A stretch of 64,000 nt of DNA, taken from assembly GCF_014078525.1 (NCBI RefSeq), contig NZ_MU078694.1:389885-453884 (forward strand). Reading direction: 5' to 3'. Under the pieces are notes generated by a model. It ran no database searches, was not told where the DNA came from, and saw only the letters and a list, made by a program, of their open reading frames with translations. This DNA is from Nitrosopumilus sp. b3. Lineage in GTDB: Archaea; Thermoproteota; Nitrososphaeria; Nitrososphaerales; Nitrosopumilaceae. This document shows, piece after piece, positions 16,458-24,503 of this stretch (within the stretch, counting starts at the first letter, position 1; every line of letters begins with the position of its first letter). Position numbers and translations under genes: made by a program.

Positions 16458-16499
16458 GAGTAGAAAACAAGGTATTTTCCTTAAAAGAATTTATCCAAA

Positions 16500-17147
16500 T
16501 CATACAGGAAGTTCAGAAAATCTATTTCCAACATAATCCCAGTTTACAACATTCCACCATGCATTTACATAATCCGCTCTTTTGTTTTGATACTTCAAAT
16601 AGTATGCATGCTCCCACACATCCAATCCCAACAAGGGTGTTTTTTGAACAGTCCAAGGACTATCTTGATTTTCAGTTGTGATGATTTCAATTTTATTATA
16701 AGTTTGATTAAAGACTAACCAACACCAGCCACTTCCCTGGATTGAATTTGCTTTTTCTGAAAATATTTTTTTGAAATTCTCAAAACTATCAAAATATACA
16801 TCAATTGCCCCTTCAATTTTCCCACTAGGCTTTCCTTCACTATCAGGAGTCATTGTTTCCCAAAACAATCTATGGTTTTCAAATCCACCACCAAAAAAAT
16901 TGATTGAGTTTCTCCCAGATTCAGGAATAGATGAAATCTCAGATAAAATTGATGAGATATATTTTGGATGAGAAGCCCCACCAATTTCTGCAAGAGATTT
17001 GTTTAACCCATCAACATATGCCTGATGATGTTTGAGATGATGTATTTTCATTGTTTCTTTATCAATGAAAGGTTCTAGTTCATCATAGTCATAGGGTAGT
17101 CTTGGAAGTTCATATCTTACCACAGAATAAATTTTTGTTATCCACAT
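16500..17147 (-). CDS. sodA: Superoxide dismutase, Fe/Mn type
   Basis: About 207-215 residues of the Fe/Mn SOD family, which dismutes superoxide to oxygen and peroxide. The N-terminal block YELPRLPYDYDELEPFI and MKIHHLKHHQAYVDGLN supply the first His ligand, NHRLFWE the second, and DVWEHAYYLKYQNKRADYV the Asp and last His. Metal choice cannot be fixed from sequence. Start is uncertain: ATG 17147 adds eight residues (MWITKIYS) before the conserved start; GTG 17123 gives the usual length. It is cytosolic (no signal peptide), fitting an aerobic ammonia oxidiser. Confidence 0.9.
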   Translation of the reverse strand: MWITKIYSVVRYELPRLPYDYDELEPFIDKETMKIHHLKHHQAYVDGLNKSLAEIGGASHPKYISSILSEISSIPESGRNSINFFGGGFENHRLFWETMTPDSEGKPSGKIEGAIDVYFDSFENFKKIFSEKANSIQGSGWCWLVFNQTYNKIEIITTENQDSPWTVQKTPLLGLDVWEHAYYLKYQNKRADYVNAWWNVVNWDYVGNRFSELPV

Positions 17148-17204
17148 ATATTCTTCAAGACAAAAATAGGGAGTGATGATAAATTTTGATGGAGATAAAA
17201 TATC

Positions 17205-17816
17205 ATGAGGAAACTTGGCACCATTGATTTGGAAATTTTAGATTTGGCAATGACTGTAAATGGGACTTTTAATGAGAACAATCTTGAGAATTCAGAATTA
17301 AAGAGATTAGGTGTTGGAAAAATTTTAGATTCTCTAGCATCACTCAAAGATAGAAAATTTATTTCTCTAAATAATGATGGCTCCTTTTCAATTACTGAAC
17401 TAGCAAAAGATATTCTTTGGAGTAATATTCCAATATGGGCAAAAATTTTACGTCTTCTTCAAATAAAATCATGTAGTCTAAAACAGATCATAGACATTCT
17501 CAGAATAGATGAAGAAGAAATCTTAGAGAATTTGGAAAGATTAAGAAAAAGTCAATTTGTACTGATGTCTCCTCAAAGGCAAGAAGAAAAAGTAGTGAAA
17601 ATTTACGAAATACTTCCTGACGGAATAGAAGAGATTGATAAAACAGAAGAAAATGGTTTCGATAAGACAAAATTTTCAGGTCCAACTCCAGAAATAGAGA
17701 TAACTAGTTTAATTGATGAGATTCAAGCAATTACACAGAGTTCTAAATTAGAACAATCTGAAAAAAACAATATTAATGAAAAATTATCAAAATTAAAAAA
17801 CAGATTAAAAGTATAA
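17205..17816 (+). CDS. Winged-helix-like regulatory protein
   Basis: 203 residues. Two winged-helix-like segments (residues 3-65, LEILDLAMTVNGTFNENNL...FSITELAKDIL; and 72-115, KILRLLQIKSCSLKQIIDIL...LERLRKSQFVLM) are followed by a flexible region and a coiled coil at the C-terminus (KNNINEKLSKLKNRLK). It probably binds DNA or another protein; no ligand site. It is convergent with the SNF2 gene with zero spacing and divergent from sodA, whose promoter region it shares. Confidence 0.55.
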   Translation: MRKLGTIDLEILDLAMTVNGTFNENNLENSELKRLGVGKILDSLASLKDRKFISLNNDGSFSITELAKDILWSNIPIWAKILRLLQIKSCSLKQIIDILRIDEEEILENLERLRKSQFVLMSPQRQEEKVVKIYEILPDGIEEIDKTEENGFDKTKFSGPTPEIEITSLIDEIQAITQSSKLEQSEKNNINEKLSKLKNRLKV

Positions 17817-19541
17817 TTATTTTGAATTGATTTTATCCTGAATTTGCGCCAAGATTAATTCTGCTTTATCTTTATTTTCATAATTATCAGTAGAATCATC
17901 CATTATTTCATCAATTTCATAACTTTTATCGACCAAGATATTTGCCACATGATCATCAAGTGTTCCTGCACCTATCAAATAATATGCAAAGACAGTATTT
18001 TTTTGACCAATTCGATGTAGTCTATCTTCTGCTTGTCTATGAATTGCAGGGCTCCAATCAAGTTCGGCAAAAATTACATATTTTGCTCTAGTCAAATTAA
18101 TTCCCACATTACCTGCACGAATACCTGCAATCATAAGTTTTGATTCTCCTTTTTGGAATTTGTCAATTTGATCCTGTCTTAACGAATCTGATTGTCCACC
18201 AATTATTGAAACAGGGGAAAATTCCTCCAGACTCTCATTTAGAAGTTTATGGATTACTTTGTGATGACAAAATACAACGACGCTTTCTTCTATCTCCATG
18301 ATATTTTTAACGAAATTAATTACGTGTGGGAGTTTTGCAAGACCCGCAATCTGTCTTTCACTTTGAATTGCCCTATGATATGAAGCAGATTTAGAAAACT
18401 CATTTTCCGCAACTTTCTGCTCTTCTTCAAGTTTTTTCCAAATTTTGTCAAGCTCTTCAAGATAATAATCAGTATCAGCTGCAATTACCTCCTTGTAGCG
18501 TACTTTGTCTTTTAGCTCTTTTAACACATCAGATTTCTTTCGTCTAAGCATCACGTGTTTTTGCAATTCATTTCTAAGTGATGCACGTTTATTTTCCAAA
18601 ACAATCGCTTTCCCTTTTTCATTAACATAACAAAAGTATTCACAGAATTCTTTAAAGCTTCCAAGAAGCCCTGGTTTGATAATATCAATAATGGGCCATA
18701 TTTCAGAACCCCTATTGTAAATTGGAGTACCCGATAAACCAATTCTATACAATATTGATGGAAGTGCTGCCAGTTTTTTTACTGCTTTGTATTTTTGAGT
18801 AGTCTTTGATCTTAGATTATGAACTTCATCACAAACTATGGTACGTAAACCAACTTTCATCAGATCCTCGGATCTTTTTAAAAGTAATTCATAATTGATA
18901 ATGTAGATATCTGTTAGCGGTAATTCCTTGGACTTGCCAGTTCGTATAATTGTAACACTAGGTGATTCAGATTCTAAAATTCTACCATTTCTGCTTTTTT
19001 TCTTTAAGAATTTTCCAATTTCTCTTTCCCAGTTGTTCAATGTAACTAATGGAGCAACAACGAGTACCGGAAAAGTTTGTTTTTCAGTTGAGACATAAGA
19101 TAAAGTTTGAACAGTTTTACCCAACCCCATTTCATCAGCTAATAACGCATTACCAGATGATTTTAGTAAGAAATCCAAACCTTCTTTTTGAAAATTCAAA
19201 AGTTTTCCACGAAATTGTTCCCCAGCTTTTGCTTTCTTGAGTTTGTGTTTAATTGGAGGCAGTGCAGGCTTTGGAGCATACGTTTTTACAATTTTTCGTT
19301 GCCAGATAGTTTTTGATAGAATTTCTAGTGGATATCTATCCATAATGAGTTTTAGTTGTTTTACATTTTCGGTGTTATCAGTAATTATTACCTCATTAAC
19401 ATTTTCACCATACCATGCTTCAGGAACTAGCCTTGAAATCATGTTTACAGCACGATCACCAGTAATTTTCCAACACCAGATTTTAGAATATTTGTCAAGA
19501 ACGTACTCTAAGGTACCAATGTTTTCCATGGATGTTTCCAT
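17817..19541 (-). CDS. SNF2-family DNA-dependent ATPase
   Basis: 574 residues. A small N-terminal domain (1-100) precedes the two RecA-like lobes: motif I ADEMGLGKTVQTL, motif II IVCDEVHNL, motif III LSGTPIYNR, and the C-terminal motifs NVGINLTRA and DRLHRIGQKN that are specific to SWI2/SNF2. Known relatives translocate on duplex DNA to remodel or displace bound proteins (RapA, HepA, SSO1653) or to anneal forks. The N-terminal domain has no recognisable zinc finger or chromodomain. Alternative start: Met at residue 5. Confidence 0.87.
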   Translation of the reverse strand: METSMENIGTLEYVLDKYSKIWCWKITGDRAVNMISRLVPEAWYGENVNEVIITDNTENVKQLKLIMDRYPLEILSKTIWQRKIVKTYAPKPALPPIKHKLKKAKAGEQFRGKLLNFQKEGLDFLLKSSGNALLADEMGLGKTVQTLSYVSTEKQTFPVLVVAPLVTLNNWEREIGKFLKKKSRNGRILESESPSVTIIRTGKSKELPLTDIYIINYELLLKRSEDLMKVGLRTIVCDEVHNLRSKTTQKYKAVKKLAALPSILYRIGLSGTPIYNRGSEIWPIIDIIKPGLLGSFKEFCEYFCYVNEKGKAIVLENKRASLRNELQKHVMLRRKKSDVLKELKDKVRYKEVIAADTDYYLEELDKIWKKLEEEQKVAENEFSKSASYHRAIQSERQIAGLAKLPHVINFVKNIMEIEESVVVFCHHKVIHKLLNESLEEFSPVSIIGGQSDSLRQDQIDKFQKGESKLMIAGIRAGNVGINLTRAKYVIFAELDWSPAIHRQAEDRLHRIGQKNTVFAYYLIGAGTLDDHVANILVDKSYEIDEIMDDSTDNYENKDKAELILAQIQDKINSK

Positions 19542-19559
19542 AATTTGTCGATAGAAAGT

Positions 19560-19883
19560 TTTTTTGCCTTATGAATCTTGATATTTTTCTCGATCATCGA
19601 AAAAAGTGGCTCTGAACTAAAAGAGTTAAAATATGATACATGTTTACATATATGGAATAAATCATTAGATGCTCAGGCTCAAAAAAACAAAAGATCATAA
19701 TCAAAATGAGGATTATCAGATTAAATCAGATTTTAAATTTCACAATGTTTGGAAATTTATCAACATATACCAGAAAAAAATAAGTTAGATACAGAATACT
19801 TAATTTTACAAAAAATATCAAAACATGATTTTTAAAAATAGATTATAACATATCTTTAAAATTCATTAGATTTCAGAGACATT
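19560..19883. other. Gene-free stretch of about 320 bp
   Basis: AT-rich intergenic region between the divergent SNF2 and PAC2 genes. It holds one 39-codon frame (19669-19788, plus strand, starting MLRLKKTKDH) with a basic, Lys-rich composition but no promoter at leaderless distance and no motif; I treat it as unproven. No hairpin, repeat or tRNA is visible. Confidence 0.4.
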
Positions 19884-20564
19884 GTGGATTTTATTCAAAA
19901 GGAAGAACCAGATATTGAGAAACCAATCATAATAGCTGCAATGCAAGACATGGGTAATGTTGGAAGTATAGTAGTAAATTTCATCAATGATTCATTAAAA
20001 ACAAAAACATTCAGAACTGCAAAAACACCATATCCAACATATGTAGTTGATAATGGAGGATACATTGATCTTCCAGATGAGAGTTGGGAATACAAATACA
20101 CTGAGGATTTAATTGTATTTGGAGGCGGAAAAGGTCAGCCGCAAAGCAATAGTGAATTGAATGCATTGTGTCAAGACGTAATGGATATTGCAAAAAAATA
20201 TTCTGCAAAATTCATTTACACATTAGGAGGATTCCACACTAATAGGCCACTAAACAATACCCCAAAAACATACATCACTACGACATCAATAGAGTTAACA
20301 AAACAGATGGAAACGCTGGATGTAAGTACAACTCCCCAAAAATCAATAATTACGGGCTTTAATGGGTTGATTTTGGGATTTGCAAAAAAAAATCAAATTC
20401 ACGGTATTGGGATGTATGGGGAATTAAATGAGCCTGAAATTCCACAATATAGAGCAGCAATAAGCATTATCAAAACTATTGAAAAATTGACTTACAGAAA
20501 ATTGGGGAATACTAGTCAATTAGAAATAATGGCTCAAGAGATTGAAAGAAAATTTAAAAATTGA
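19884..20564 (+). CDS. PAC2-family protein (proteasome assembly chaperone-like)
   Basis: 226 residues from GTG 19884. The PAC2 fold is recognised from IIAAMQDMGNVGSIVVNFI, the strand LIVFGGGKGQPQSN, and FIYTLGGFHTNRPL. Archaeal PAC2 proteins (PbaA/PbaB type) resemble eukaryotic proteasome assembly chaperones; whether they assemble the 20S core is debated. No C-terminal HbYX tail is present, so direct docking to the alpha ring by that route is unlikely. A second PAC2 gene lies at 56781. Confidence 0.8.
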   Translation: MDFIQKEEPDIEKPIIIAAMQDMGNVGSIVVNFINDSLKTKTFRTAKTPYPTYVVDNGGYIDLPDESWEYKYTEDLIVFGGGKGQPQSNSELNALCQDVMDIAKKYSAKFIYTLGGFHTNRPLNNTPKTYITTTSIELTKQMETLDVSTTPQKSIITGFNGLILGFAKKNQIHGIGMYGELNEPEIPQYRAAISIIKTIEKLTYRKLGNTSQLEIMAQEIERKFKN

Positions 20565-20566
20565 GA

Positions 20567-20713
20567 TCAGTGCGAGCTTCCCACAGGATGGGGTTCAGTA
20601 TTTTCATCATGGCAATCACAGCTGCATAGATGAGTTTTATGATTATTCATACAATCAATACACTCAAAATGTTTCCTCGTCTCACATGCAGCGCAAATCA
20701 TCTTACAAATCAT
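20567..20713 (-). CDS. Cys/His-rich mini-protein (48 residues)
   Basis: An ATG-to-TGA frame convergent with the PAC2 gene, 2 bp apart. It holds CAAC, CIDCMNNHKTH and CSCDCHDE: nine Cys and four His within 30 residues, arranged like a B-box or double zinc finger. The first Cys-x2-Cys...Cys-x2-Cys-x3-His-x2-His pattern is close to a B-box/ZnF. A chance frame is very unlikely. Function unknown; likely protein-binding. Confidence 0.6.
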   Translation of the reverse strand: MICKMICAACETRKHFECIDCMNNHKTHLCSCDCHDENTEPHPVGSSH

Positions 20714-20746
20714 AAAACATAGATGAATTTGAATTTTTTCTATAGA

Positions 20747-21406
20747 TTAGTACTCTACTTCACTTCGTCTAAGAAGATTCTCAGTTAATTCTACATATCC
20801 TTGCGGATCAACTTCTTTTGCAAAACCTTTGTCTATATTTATCAGATAAATGGAATGGAGGTGAGCATTAAGAATCTCATCATATTTGATTGGGGGGTTT
20901 TTGTAATACCGATCACATAATTCTTGAACTTTTTTTACGTCTTGCTCTTTTCGTGCATTTGGGGGCAAGAGAAATATCTTTGAAATAGGCAATATGCCAA
21001 CTGCAGGAGTAGCCAATGAAAATTTTGAACAATATTGGCTGTATCTTGCAATTTTACTAATTATTCTTGCAGCAAAATAATCTACTGTATCCATAGCATG
21101 ATCAGGAGGGGTGAATCCTGTTTCAATTTCAATGATGGTATCACCATCTCCTTTTTTTGCATAAATATCACATACCAAGATCTCTGAAACATCTTTTTCA
21201 ACTTTAACTAAATATCCTCTAGAAATCAGATTACTTGCACAAATTAATTCCAAAATAGAATGATTGATTTTTACTAGATTTTTTTGATACATCTCAGTTA
21301 ATTGTTTTGAGACATTTTTGAGTTTGTAAACATCCTTTTCTTTGAGACCAAAGGATAATTTTTCAGTCATTTGATTTACATCGTTTCGGAATTTTACCAA
21401 GTCCAT
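20747..21406 (-). CDS. PD-(D/E)XK-like protein of unknown function
   Basis: 219 residues. The middle region fits a restriction-endonuclease-like core: HSILELICASNLISRGYLVKVEKDV (helix and strand), CDIYAKK supplying an Asp, then TIIEIETGF, an E-x-E in place of the usual E-x-K. After it comes a helix YFAARIISKIARYSQYC. Such cores bind Mg and cut nucleic acid, or are inactive structural domains. The missing Lys may be replaced, or catalysis may be lost. Cytosolic; no partner adjacent. Confidence 0.55.
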   Translation of the reverse strand: MDLVKFRNDVNQMTEKLSFGLKEKDVYKLKNVSKQLTEMYQKNLVKINHSILELICASNLISRGYLVKVEKDVSEILVCDIYAKKGDGDTIIEIETGFTPPDHAMDTVDYFAARIISKIARYSQYCSKFSLATPAVGILPISKIFLLPPNARKEQDVKKVQELCDRYYKNPPIKYDEILNAHLHSIYLINIDKGFAKEVDPQGYVELTENLLRRSEVEY

Positions 21407-21556
21407 GATTGAAGATACGATAAATCTGCTAGTTTAAGAGTAGTTGGGAATCAAAAGTTTAGCCCAAAAAAGAGTCAAAATTACTCAAATAAAATTAAAA
21501 AATGGCTAATTTTTATTCATACTTTGTCTTAACAAGGAAAATCCAAAGAATGAGAC

Positions 21557-22477
21557 GTGTACAAAAGTAGGCTTGGAGTAATTGGTTTATTTTCATTTTT
21601 AATGTTATTTTCAGTTGTTTCTACTTCCCATGCAGAGTTGTGGGAATTAGTAATTGATGTCAATGTAGAAAAAGCTGCAATTTATTCAGGAGATTCAGTA
21701 ATTGTTACAGGCAAAGTTGTAGACCACGCATACAAACCAATCAGAGGTGCAGAAGTTTTCATCAAGGCAGGCTCTTACAACACAAAAGCGTTTACTGACC
21801 CATGGGGAGTGTTTAAAGGAGAAATTAAAGACTTTGAAAGAATCCCAGGCACCTACATTGTAAACGTCATTGGTTCATGGTATGGAATGACAGGATTATC
21901 CAGTACAGAATTTCAAGTTAAAGGAGAAGTGTCTCAAGTGTCAGCTCTGCAACAAAAATTATCCACAGACGAAGCAAGAAAGTATCTTAGCTCAAATGAA
22001 AGCGATTTTGTAAAAAATCCGATTGGACAGACATTGTTCAAGTATTACCATAAATTGTTAGACGAATTAATCTCAGAGCAAAAAATTGCCCAAAAGCCTT
22101 CAGAAGATAAAATTTTCATAGAGCAGCAAAGATTGATTGCAGAAAATCTAAGGAATCAAGCAATTGAAGAGTACAAACCAGGTGCAGGAACATATGGTGG
22201 ACTCCAATATGATGATTACATTAACAGTCTAAATCCAGAAATAAAGGATTTGGTAATTAGCCAACTCAACTTTACAAAGAATAATTTTGAGGAAGCTCAG
22301 AAATTAAGAGATGAAATTCTAGCCAATGGGGGGACATATGAAGAGGCAAGACAAGCATTTTTAGACAAAATATCAATTCCAAAAGAAACCCTAGAAGAGT
22401 TCAATCAAGAGAAAATTGAACAAGAAAATGATTCAAACGAGGATCTAACTGCAGAAGAGAATTCTGAAAGTCAATGA
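21557..22477 (+). CDS. Exported protein with a carboxypeptidase-regulatory-like domain
   Basis: 306 residues from GTG 21557. A signal peptide (residues 6-27, ending SHAEL) is followed by a beta-sandwich of the Ig/CarboxypepD-regulatory type (VIVTGKVVDHAYKPIRGAEV, DPWGVFKGEI, PGTYIVNVIG; about 30-125), then about 170 residues of charged helix ending in an acidic tail (NDSNEDLTAEENSES). Known domains of this kind bind carbohydrate or protein at the surface. No C-terminal anchor is seen, so it is likely secreted or tethered by the N-terminal helix. Confidence 0.72.
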   Translation: MYKSRLGVIGLFSFLMLFSVVSTSHAELWELVIDVNVEKAAIYSGDSVIVTGKVVDHAYKPIRGAEVFIKAGSYNTKAFTDPWGVFKGEIKDFERIPGTYIVNVIGSWYGMTGLSSTEFQVKGEVSQVSALQQKLSTDEARKYLSSNESDFVKNPIGQTLFKYYHKLLDELISEQKIAQKPSEDKIFIEQQRLIAENLRNQAIEEYKPGAGTYGGLQYDDYINSLNPEIKDLVISQLNFTKNNFEEAQKLRDEILANGGTYEEARQAFLDKISIPKETLEEFNQEKIEQENDSNEDLTAEENSESQ

Positions 22478-22531
22478 ACGATTGATAACTTCTACGCGGG
22501 CCTTATATTCAAAATTACAAAATAAAAGTTG

Positions 22532-22699
22532 ATGAAAATAGATATCCCATTATCTTGTCCAACATGTGGCGGAAAAATGTATTCAGTTAGTTATGAATCA
22601 TCATTTACCATTCTCAAGAAAAGAAGTTGGCAAGTATGCAAAGAATGCAACTTTGAGAGAAATTCAGAAGAGTTCAAAAAATCCATCTGCTGTGCATGA
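22532..22699 (+). CDS. Small zinc-ribbon protein (55 residues)
   Basis: ATG 22532 to TGA 22697. CPTCGGKMYSV and VCKECNFER form a treble-clef or ribbon-type pair of CxxC knuckles, and the tail ends in SICCA with two more Cys. This layout recurs in small DNA/RNA-associated archaeal proteins. It lies 55 bp after the exported-protein gene. Not long enough for standard callers but well supported by the Cys pattern. Confidence 0.6.
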   Translation: MKIDIPLSCPTCGGKMYSVSYESSFTILKKRSWQVCKECNFERNSEEFKKSICCA

Positions 22700-22754
22700 C
22701 AGCATTTTTCTTTTTCTAAACAATTTTTAATCCAAATTTAATATAAAAATTAAT

Positions 22755-23090
22755 TTGAAAATACTACACAAGCCCACTTGCATTACCTGTAAAAAAGCAA
22801 TTACTGAGATTCAAAGGATGAAGATAGATATTGAGAAAAGAGACTTTTTCAAAGATCCGCTCTCAGAGACAGAATTAAAAAAAATCATCAAAATGTCAGG
22901 TAAAACACCCGCAGAATTTCTCAGAAAAAGAGACAAAATGTTCAAAGAGTTAGATTTGGGGAATGCTCAAAAAACAGATTCTCAAATTATTAAATTAATG
23001 GTGAAATACCCGGGACTGATTATGCGCCCAATAGTTATTTCTGGAAATAAAGCATTTGTAGGAAAAATTGATTCAAAGAACCTAAAATAA
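22755..23090 (+). CDS. ArsC/Spx-family protein
   Basis: 111 residues with a glutaredoxin-like fold of the arsenate reductase/Spx/YffB family. The N-terminal redox site is PTCITCKKA (CxxC, as in Spx), followed by IEKRDFFKDPLSETEL and the cis-Pro block MRPIVISGNKAFVG. True ArsC uses a single Cys with a Arg triad; the CxxC favours a Spx- or disulfide-reductase-like role. It starts at TTG 22755 and is 2 bp from the convergent SWIM gene. Confidence 0.78.
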   Translation: MKILHKPTCITCKKAITEIQRMKIDIEKRDFFKDPLSETELKKIIKMSGKTPAEFLRKRDKMFKELDLGNAQKTDSQIIKLMVKYPGLIMRPIVISGNKAFVGKIDSKNLK

Positions 23091-23091
23091 T

Positions 23092-23331
23092 CTATGATTC
23101 ATTTTTGAAAATTCTAATAGCTTCCAAATGAGAGCAATTTGCCTTCAGCCCTTTTCCATGGTGAAATTTATAGAAATTTTTGAATCCAGGGCATTCACAT
23201 GTGTCAGATGTGACAAAATATGATTTCTCAGGATCAGACGAAGATTTTATCTGAAACAGATCATCCTCAATTTGAACAACACCGCCACTTTCAACAAGTT
23301 TTTTTGCTTTTTTGATAGTATTTGCACTCAT
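23092..23331 (-). CDS. SWIM zinc-finger protein
   Basis: 79 residues. After a helix and three strands, the SWIM motif C-x-C-x(n)-C-x-H appears as CECPGFKNF...KANCSHLEAI, matching SWIM fingers that bind DNA or proteins and occur in transposase- and RecQ-linked proteins. It is a stand-alone finger here. A possible degenerate relative is the gene at 2630-2812. Confidence 0.72.
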   Translation of the reverse strand: MSANTIKKAKKLVESGGVVQIEDDLFQIKSSSDPEKSYFVTSDTCECPGFKNFYKFHHGKGLKANCSHLEAIRIFKNES

Positions 23332-23350
23332 AATATTTCTAAATACATCA

Positions 23351-23644
23351 TCATTTTTTATTCTTTAATTTTTTCATCACATTTGCCCATTCTAAATCAT
23401 CGTGAGACATTGCGTTCTCATAAAGAAGTTCAAATGTCCATGCCAAAATCTCGCTCCAAATTGCTTTGAGGGATTCATCATCTGTCCAAATAACGCTAGT
23501 TTTCACAGCATTCATTGCAAGAATATTATTTGCATTCTTGGCAGGATTCTTATCCCATTTTTTTAAAACTCTGTCACAGAATTCCAAAATCTCAGGTTTT
23601 GTTAAAACAAGTGTATCAGGATCAAATGTCTTTTTTTTAGTCAT
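23351..23644 (-). CDS. Small helical protein of unknown function
   Basis: 97 residues when started at ATG 23644 (MTKKKTFDPDTLV); an upstream ATG at 23698 adds 18 unrelated hydrophobic residues and is disfavoured. Mostly helical, with conserved-looking Trp (AIWSEILAWTFELLY), ending in a basic KKLKNKK. No motif recognised. Convergent spacing to the SWIM gene is 20 bp on the same strand, so co-transcription is possible. Confidence 0.55.
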   Translation of the reverse strand: MTKKKTFDPDTLVLTKPEILEFCDRVLKKWDKNPAKNANNILAMNAVKTSVIWTDDESLKAIWSEILAWTFELLYENAMSHDDLEWANVMKKLKNKK

Positions 23645-23712
23645 AAATAAAATAAGATAAACTAAATTATAATATTTTAAAAACCATAATTTTCTCATAT
23701 TTTCATAAAATG

Positions 23713-23719
23713 TTTATAT
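23713..23719 (+). promoter_or_regulatory. TATA box for a candidate small RNA
   Basis: TTTATAT lies 24 bp upstream of position 23743, where a GC-rich segment begins, at the spacing normal for archaeal transcription starts. No protein start follows at this spacing. Confidence 0.35.
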
Positions 23720-23742
23720 CAAATGTTGCCGTAACCATAAAA

Positions 23743-23842
23743 GACGGGAGACTGCTTTTCTGCCTTGATTAGCGCCTAGAATTCGTTTCACTCTCGTCAA
23801 TTTTCATTTGTGGATTTTCTGGACTCATCCTATCTTCCCGTC
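23743..23842 (+). ncRNA. Candidate small non-coding RNA, ends closed by a 7-bp stem
   Basis: The segment starts GACGGGA (23743-23749) and ends TCCCGTC (23836-23842), which can pair to close a ~100-nt RNA; its GC content is clearly above the flanks and a TATA box sits at the right distance. It matches no tRNA, 5S, SRP or RNase P core that I recognise, and I find no convincing C/D or H/ACA boxes. Its last 40 nt are antisense to the 3' end of the ywbE-like gene, so the 3' arm of the stem is also coding sequence; chance pairing cannot be excluded. Confidence 0.35.
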
Positions 23843-24001
23843 ACTTAATTCAACTTTAATCCCATGTGGATGATAATTGCTCGAAGTCAAAATCCTCTTT
23901 ACTGTTCCATCAGTCAAATTCCCGGTACTCTGATCTTTTTTAAGAATTATTTGAACTGCAGCACCAATGGATATTTTATCTCGAAGAGGGACGTCAACCA
24001 A
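23804..24001 (-). pseudogene. YwbE (DUF2196)-like gene with an in-frame TGA
   Basis: From TTG 24001 the frame encodes a full YwbE-type domain: IGAAVQIILKKDQSTGN, DGTVKRILTSS, YHPHGIKVELSDGKIG. At 23825-23827 a TGA stands where the family has Arg (GRVQKI); the frame then continues VQKIHK to a second TGA at 23804. CGA or AGA to TGA is one base change. The stop removes only seven residues, so the protein might still function (true end at 23825), or the gene may be dying, or the base may be a sequencing error. YwbE proteins are single small beta-barrels of unknown role. Confidence 0.65.
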
Positions 24002-24083
24002 TAAAAAAATTACAGAATATGAAGACTCTAAATCTTTGTATTAGAAAATAAAGGAGTTTTGAAAATTACTCAAAACGATTTTT

Positions 24084-24425
24084 TTAACTTTGTTTGTGAT
24101 TTTGGAAACATTCTCTGCAATAAACAGGTCTGTCGTCTTTTGGCTTGAATGGAACTTGACAATCATTTCCACAGTCACCGCATTTTGCGTCAAACATTTC
24201 TCGTGGTCTATTGTCTCTTCTACCAAATCTAGAACCTCTGTCACCACCATAGCCGCCGGATCTACCACCAAATCTTCCACCAGGTCTTGGTGCTGGTTTG
24301 TGATTTTGGAAACATTCTCTGCAATAAACAGGTCTGTCGTCTTTTGGCTTGAATGGAACTTGACATTCATTTCCACAGTCACCGCATGTCGCGGTGAACA
24401 TTTCTCTTTCTCTATCAAAGGACAT
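24084..24425 (-). CDS. Duplicated CxxC zinc protein with an RGG linker
   Basis: 113 residues: two nearly identical zinc modules (about 8-42 and 79-112), each reading CGDCG..CQVPFKPKDDRPVYCRECF, with four Cys (CxxC...CxxC), joined by a Gly/Arg-rich linker (GGRFGGRSGGYGGDRGSRFG). RGG linkers bind RNA in many proteins, and this module is known from archaea and bacteria as a short CxxC-x(n)-CxxC protein. A role in RNA binding or as a cold-shock-like chaperone is inferred. Divergent from the permease gene at 24504. Confidence 0.78.
   Translation of the reverse strand: MSFDREREMFTATCGDCGNECQVPFKPKDDRPVYCRECFQNHKPAPRPGGRFGGRSGGYGGDRGSRFGRRDNRPREMFDAKCGDCGNDCQVPFKPKDDRPVYCRECFQNHKQS
24095..24387. 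repeat. 89-bp direct repeat within the zinc-protein gene
   Basis: Positions 24095-24183 and 24299-24387 are the same 89 bp with one mismatch seen, offset by 204 bp (in frame). It encodes the zinc module. Identity at silent positions shows recent duplication or ongoing gene conversion between the halves. Confidence 0.9.
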
Positions 24426-24503
24426 GTCTTTCTAATGGGTATGAGATTCTACCGTAATTAAACTGTAGGAAAAACATCTAATGTTATAAACTAATTCTCT
24501 AAC

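Noticed and set aside
23825..23827. Selenocysteine or pyrrolysine decoding at the ywbE TGA
   Set aside because: No SECIS-like element is apparent, the family has Arg here rather than Cys, and thaumarchaea are not known for selenoproteins; a mutation or read error is simpler.
23800..23842. Hammerhead-like GATGAGTCC on the minus strand near the ywbE end
   Set aside because: The second core strand (GGA-CGAAAC type) and the flanking stems are missing.
24041..24461. Long frames overlapping the duplicated zinc-protein gene on both strands
   Set aside because: These arise from the 89-bp duplication; only the frame with CxxC modules and the RGG linker makes sense.
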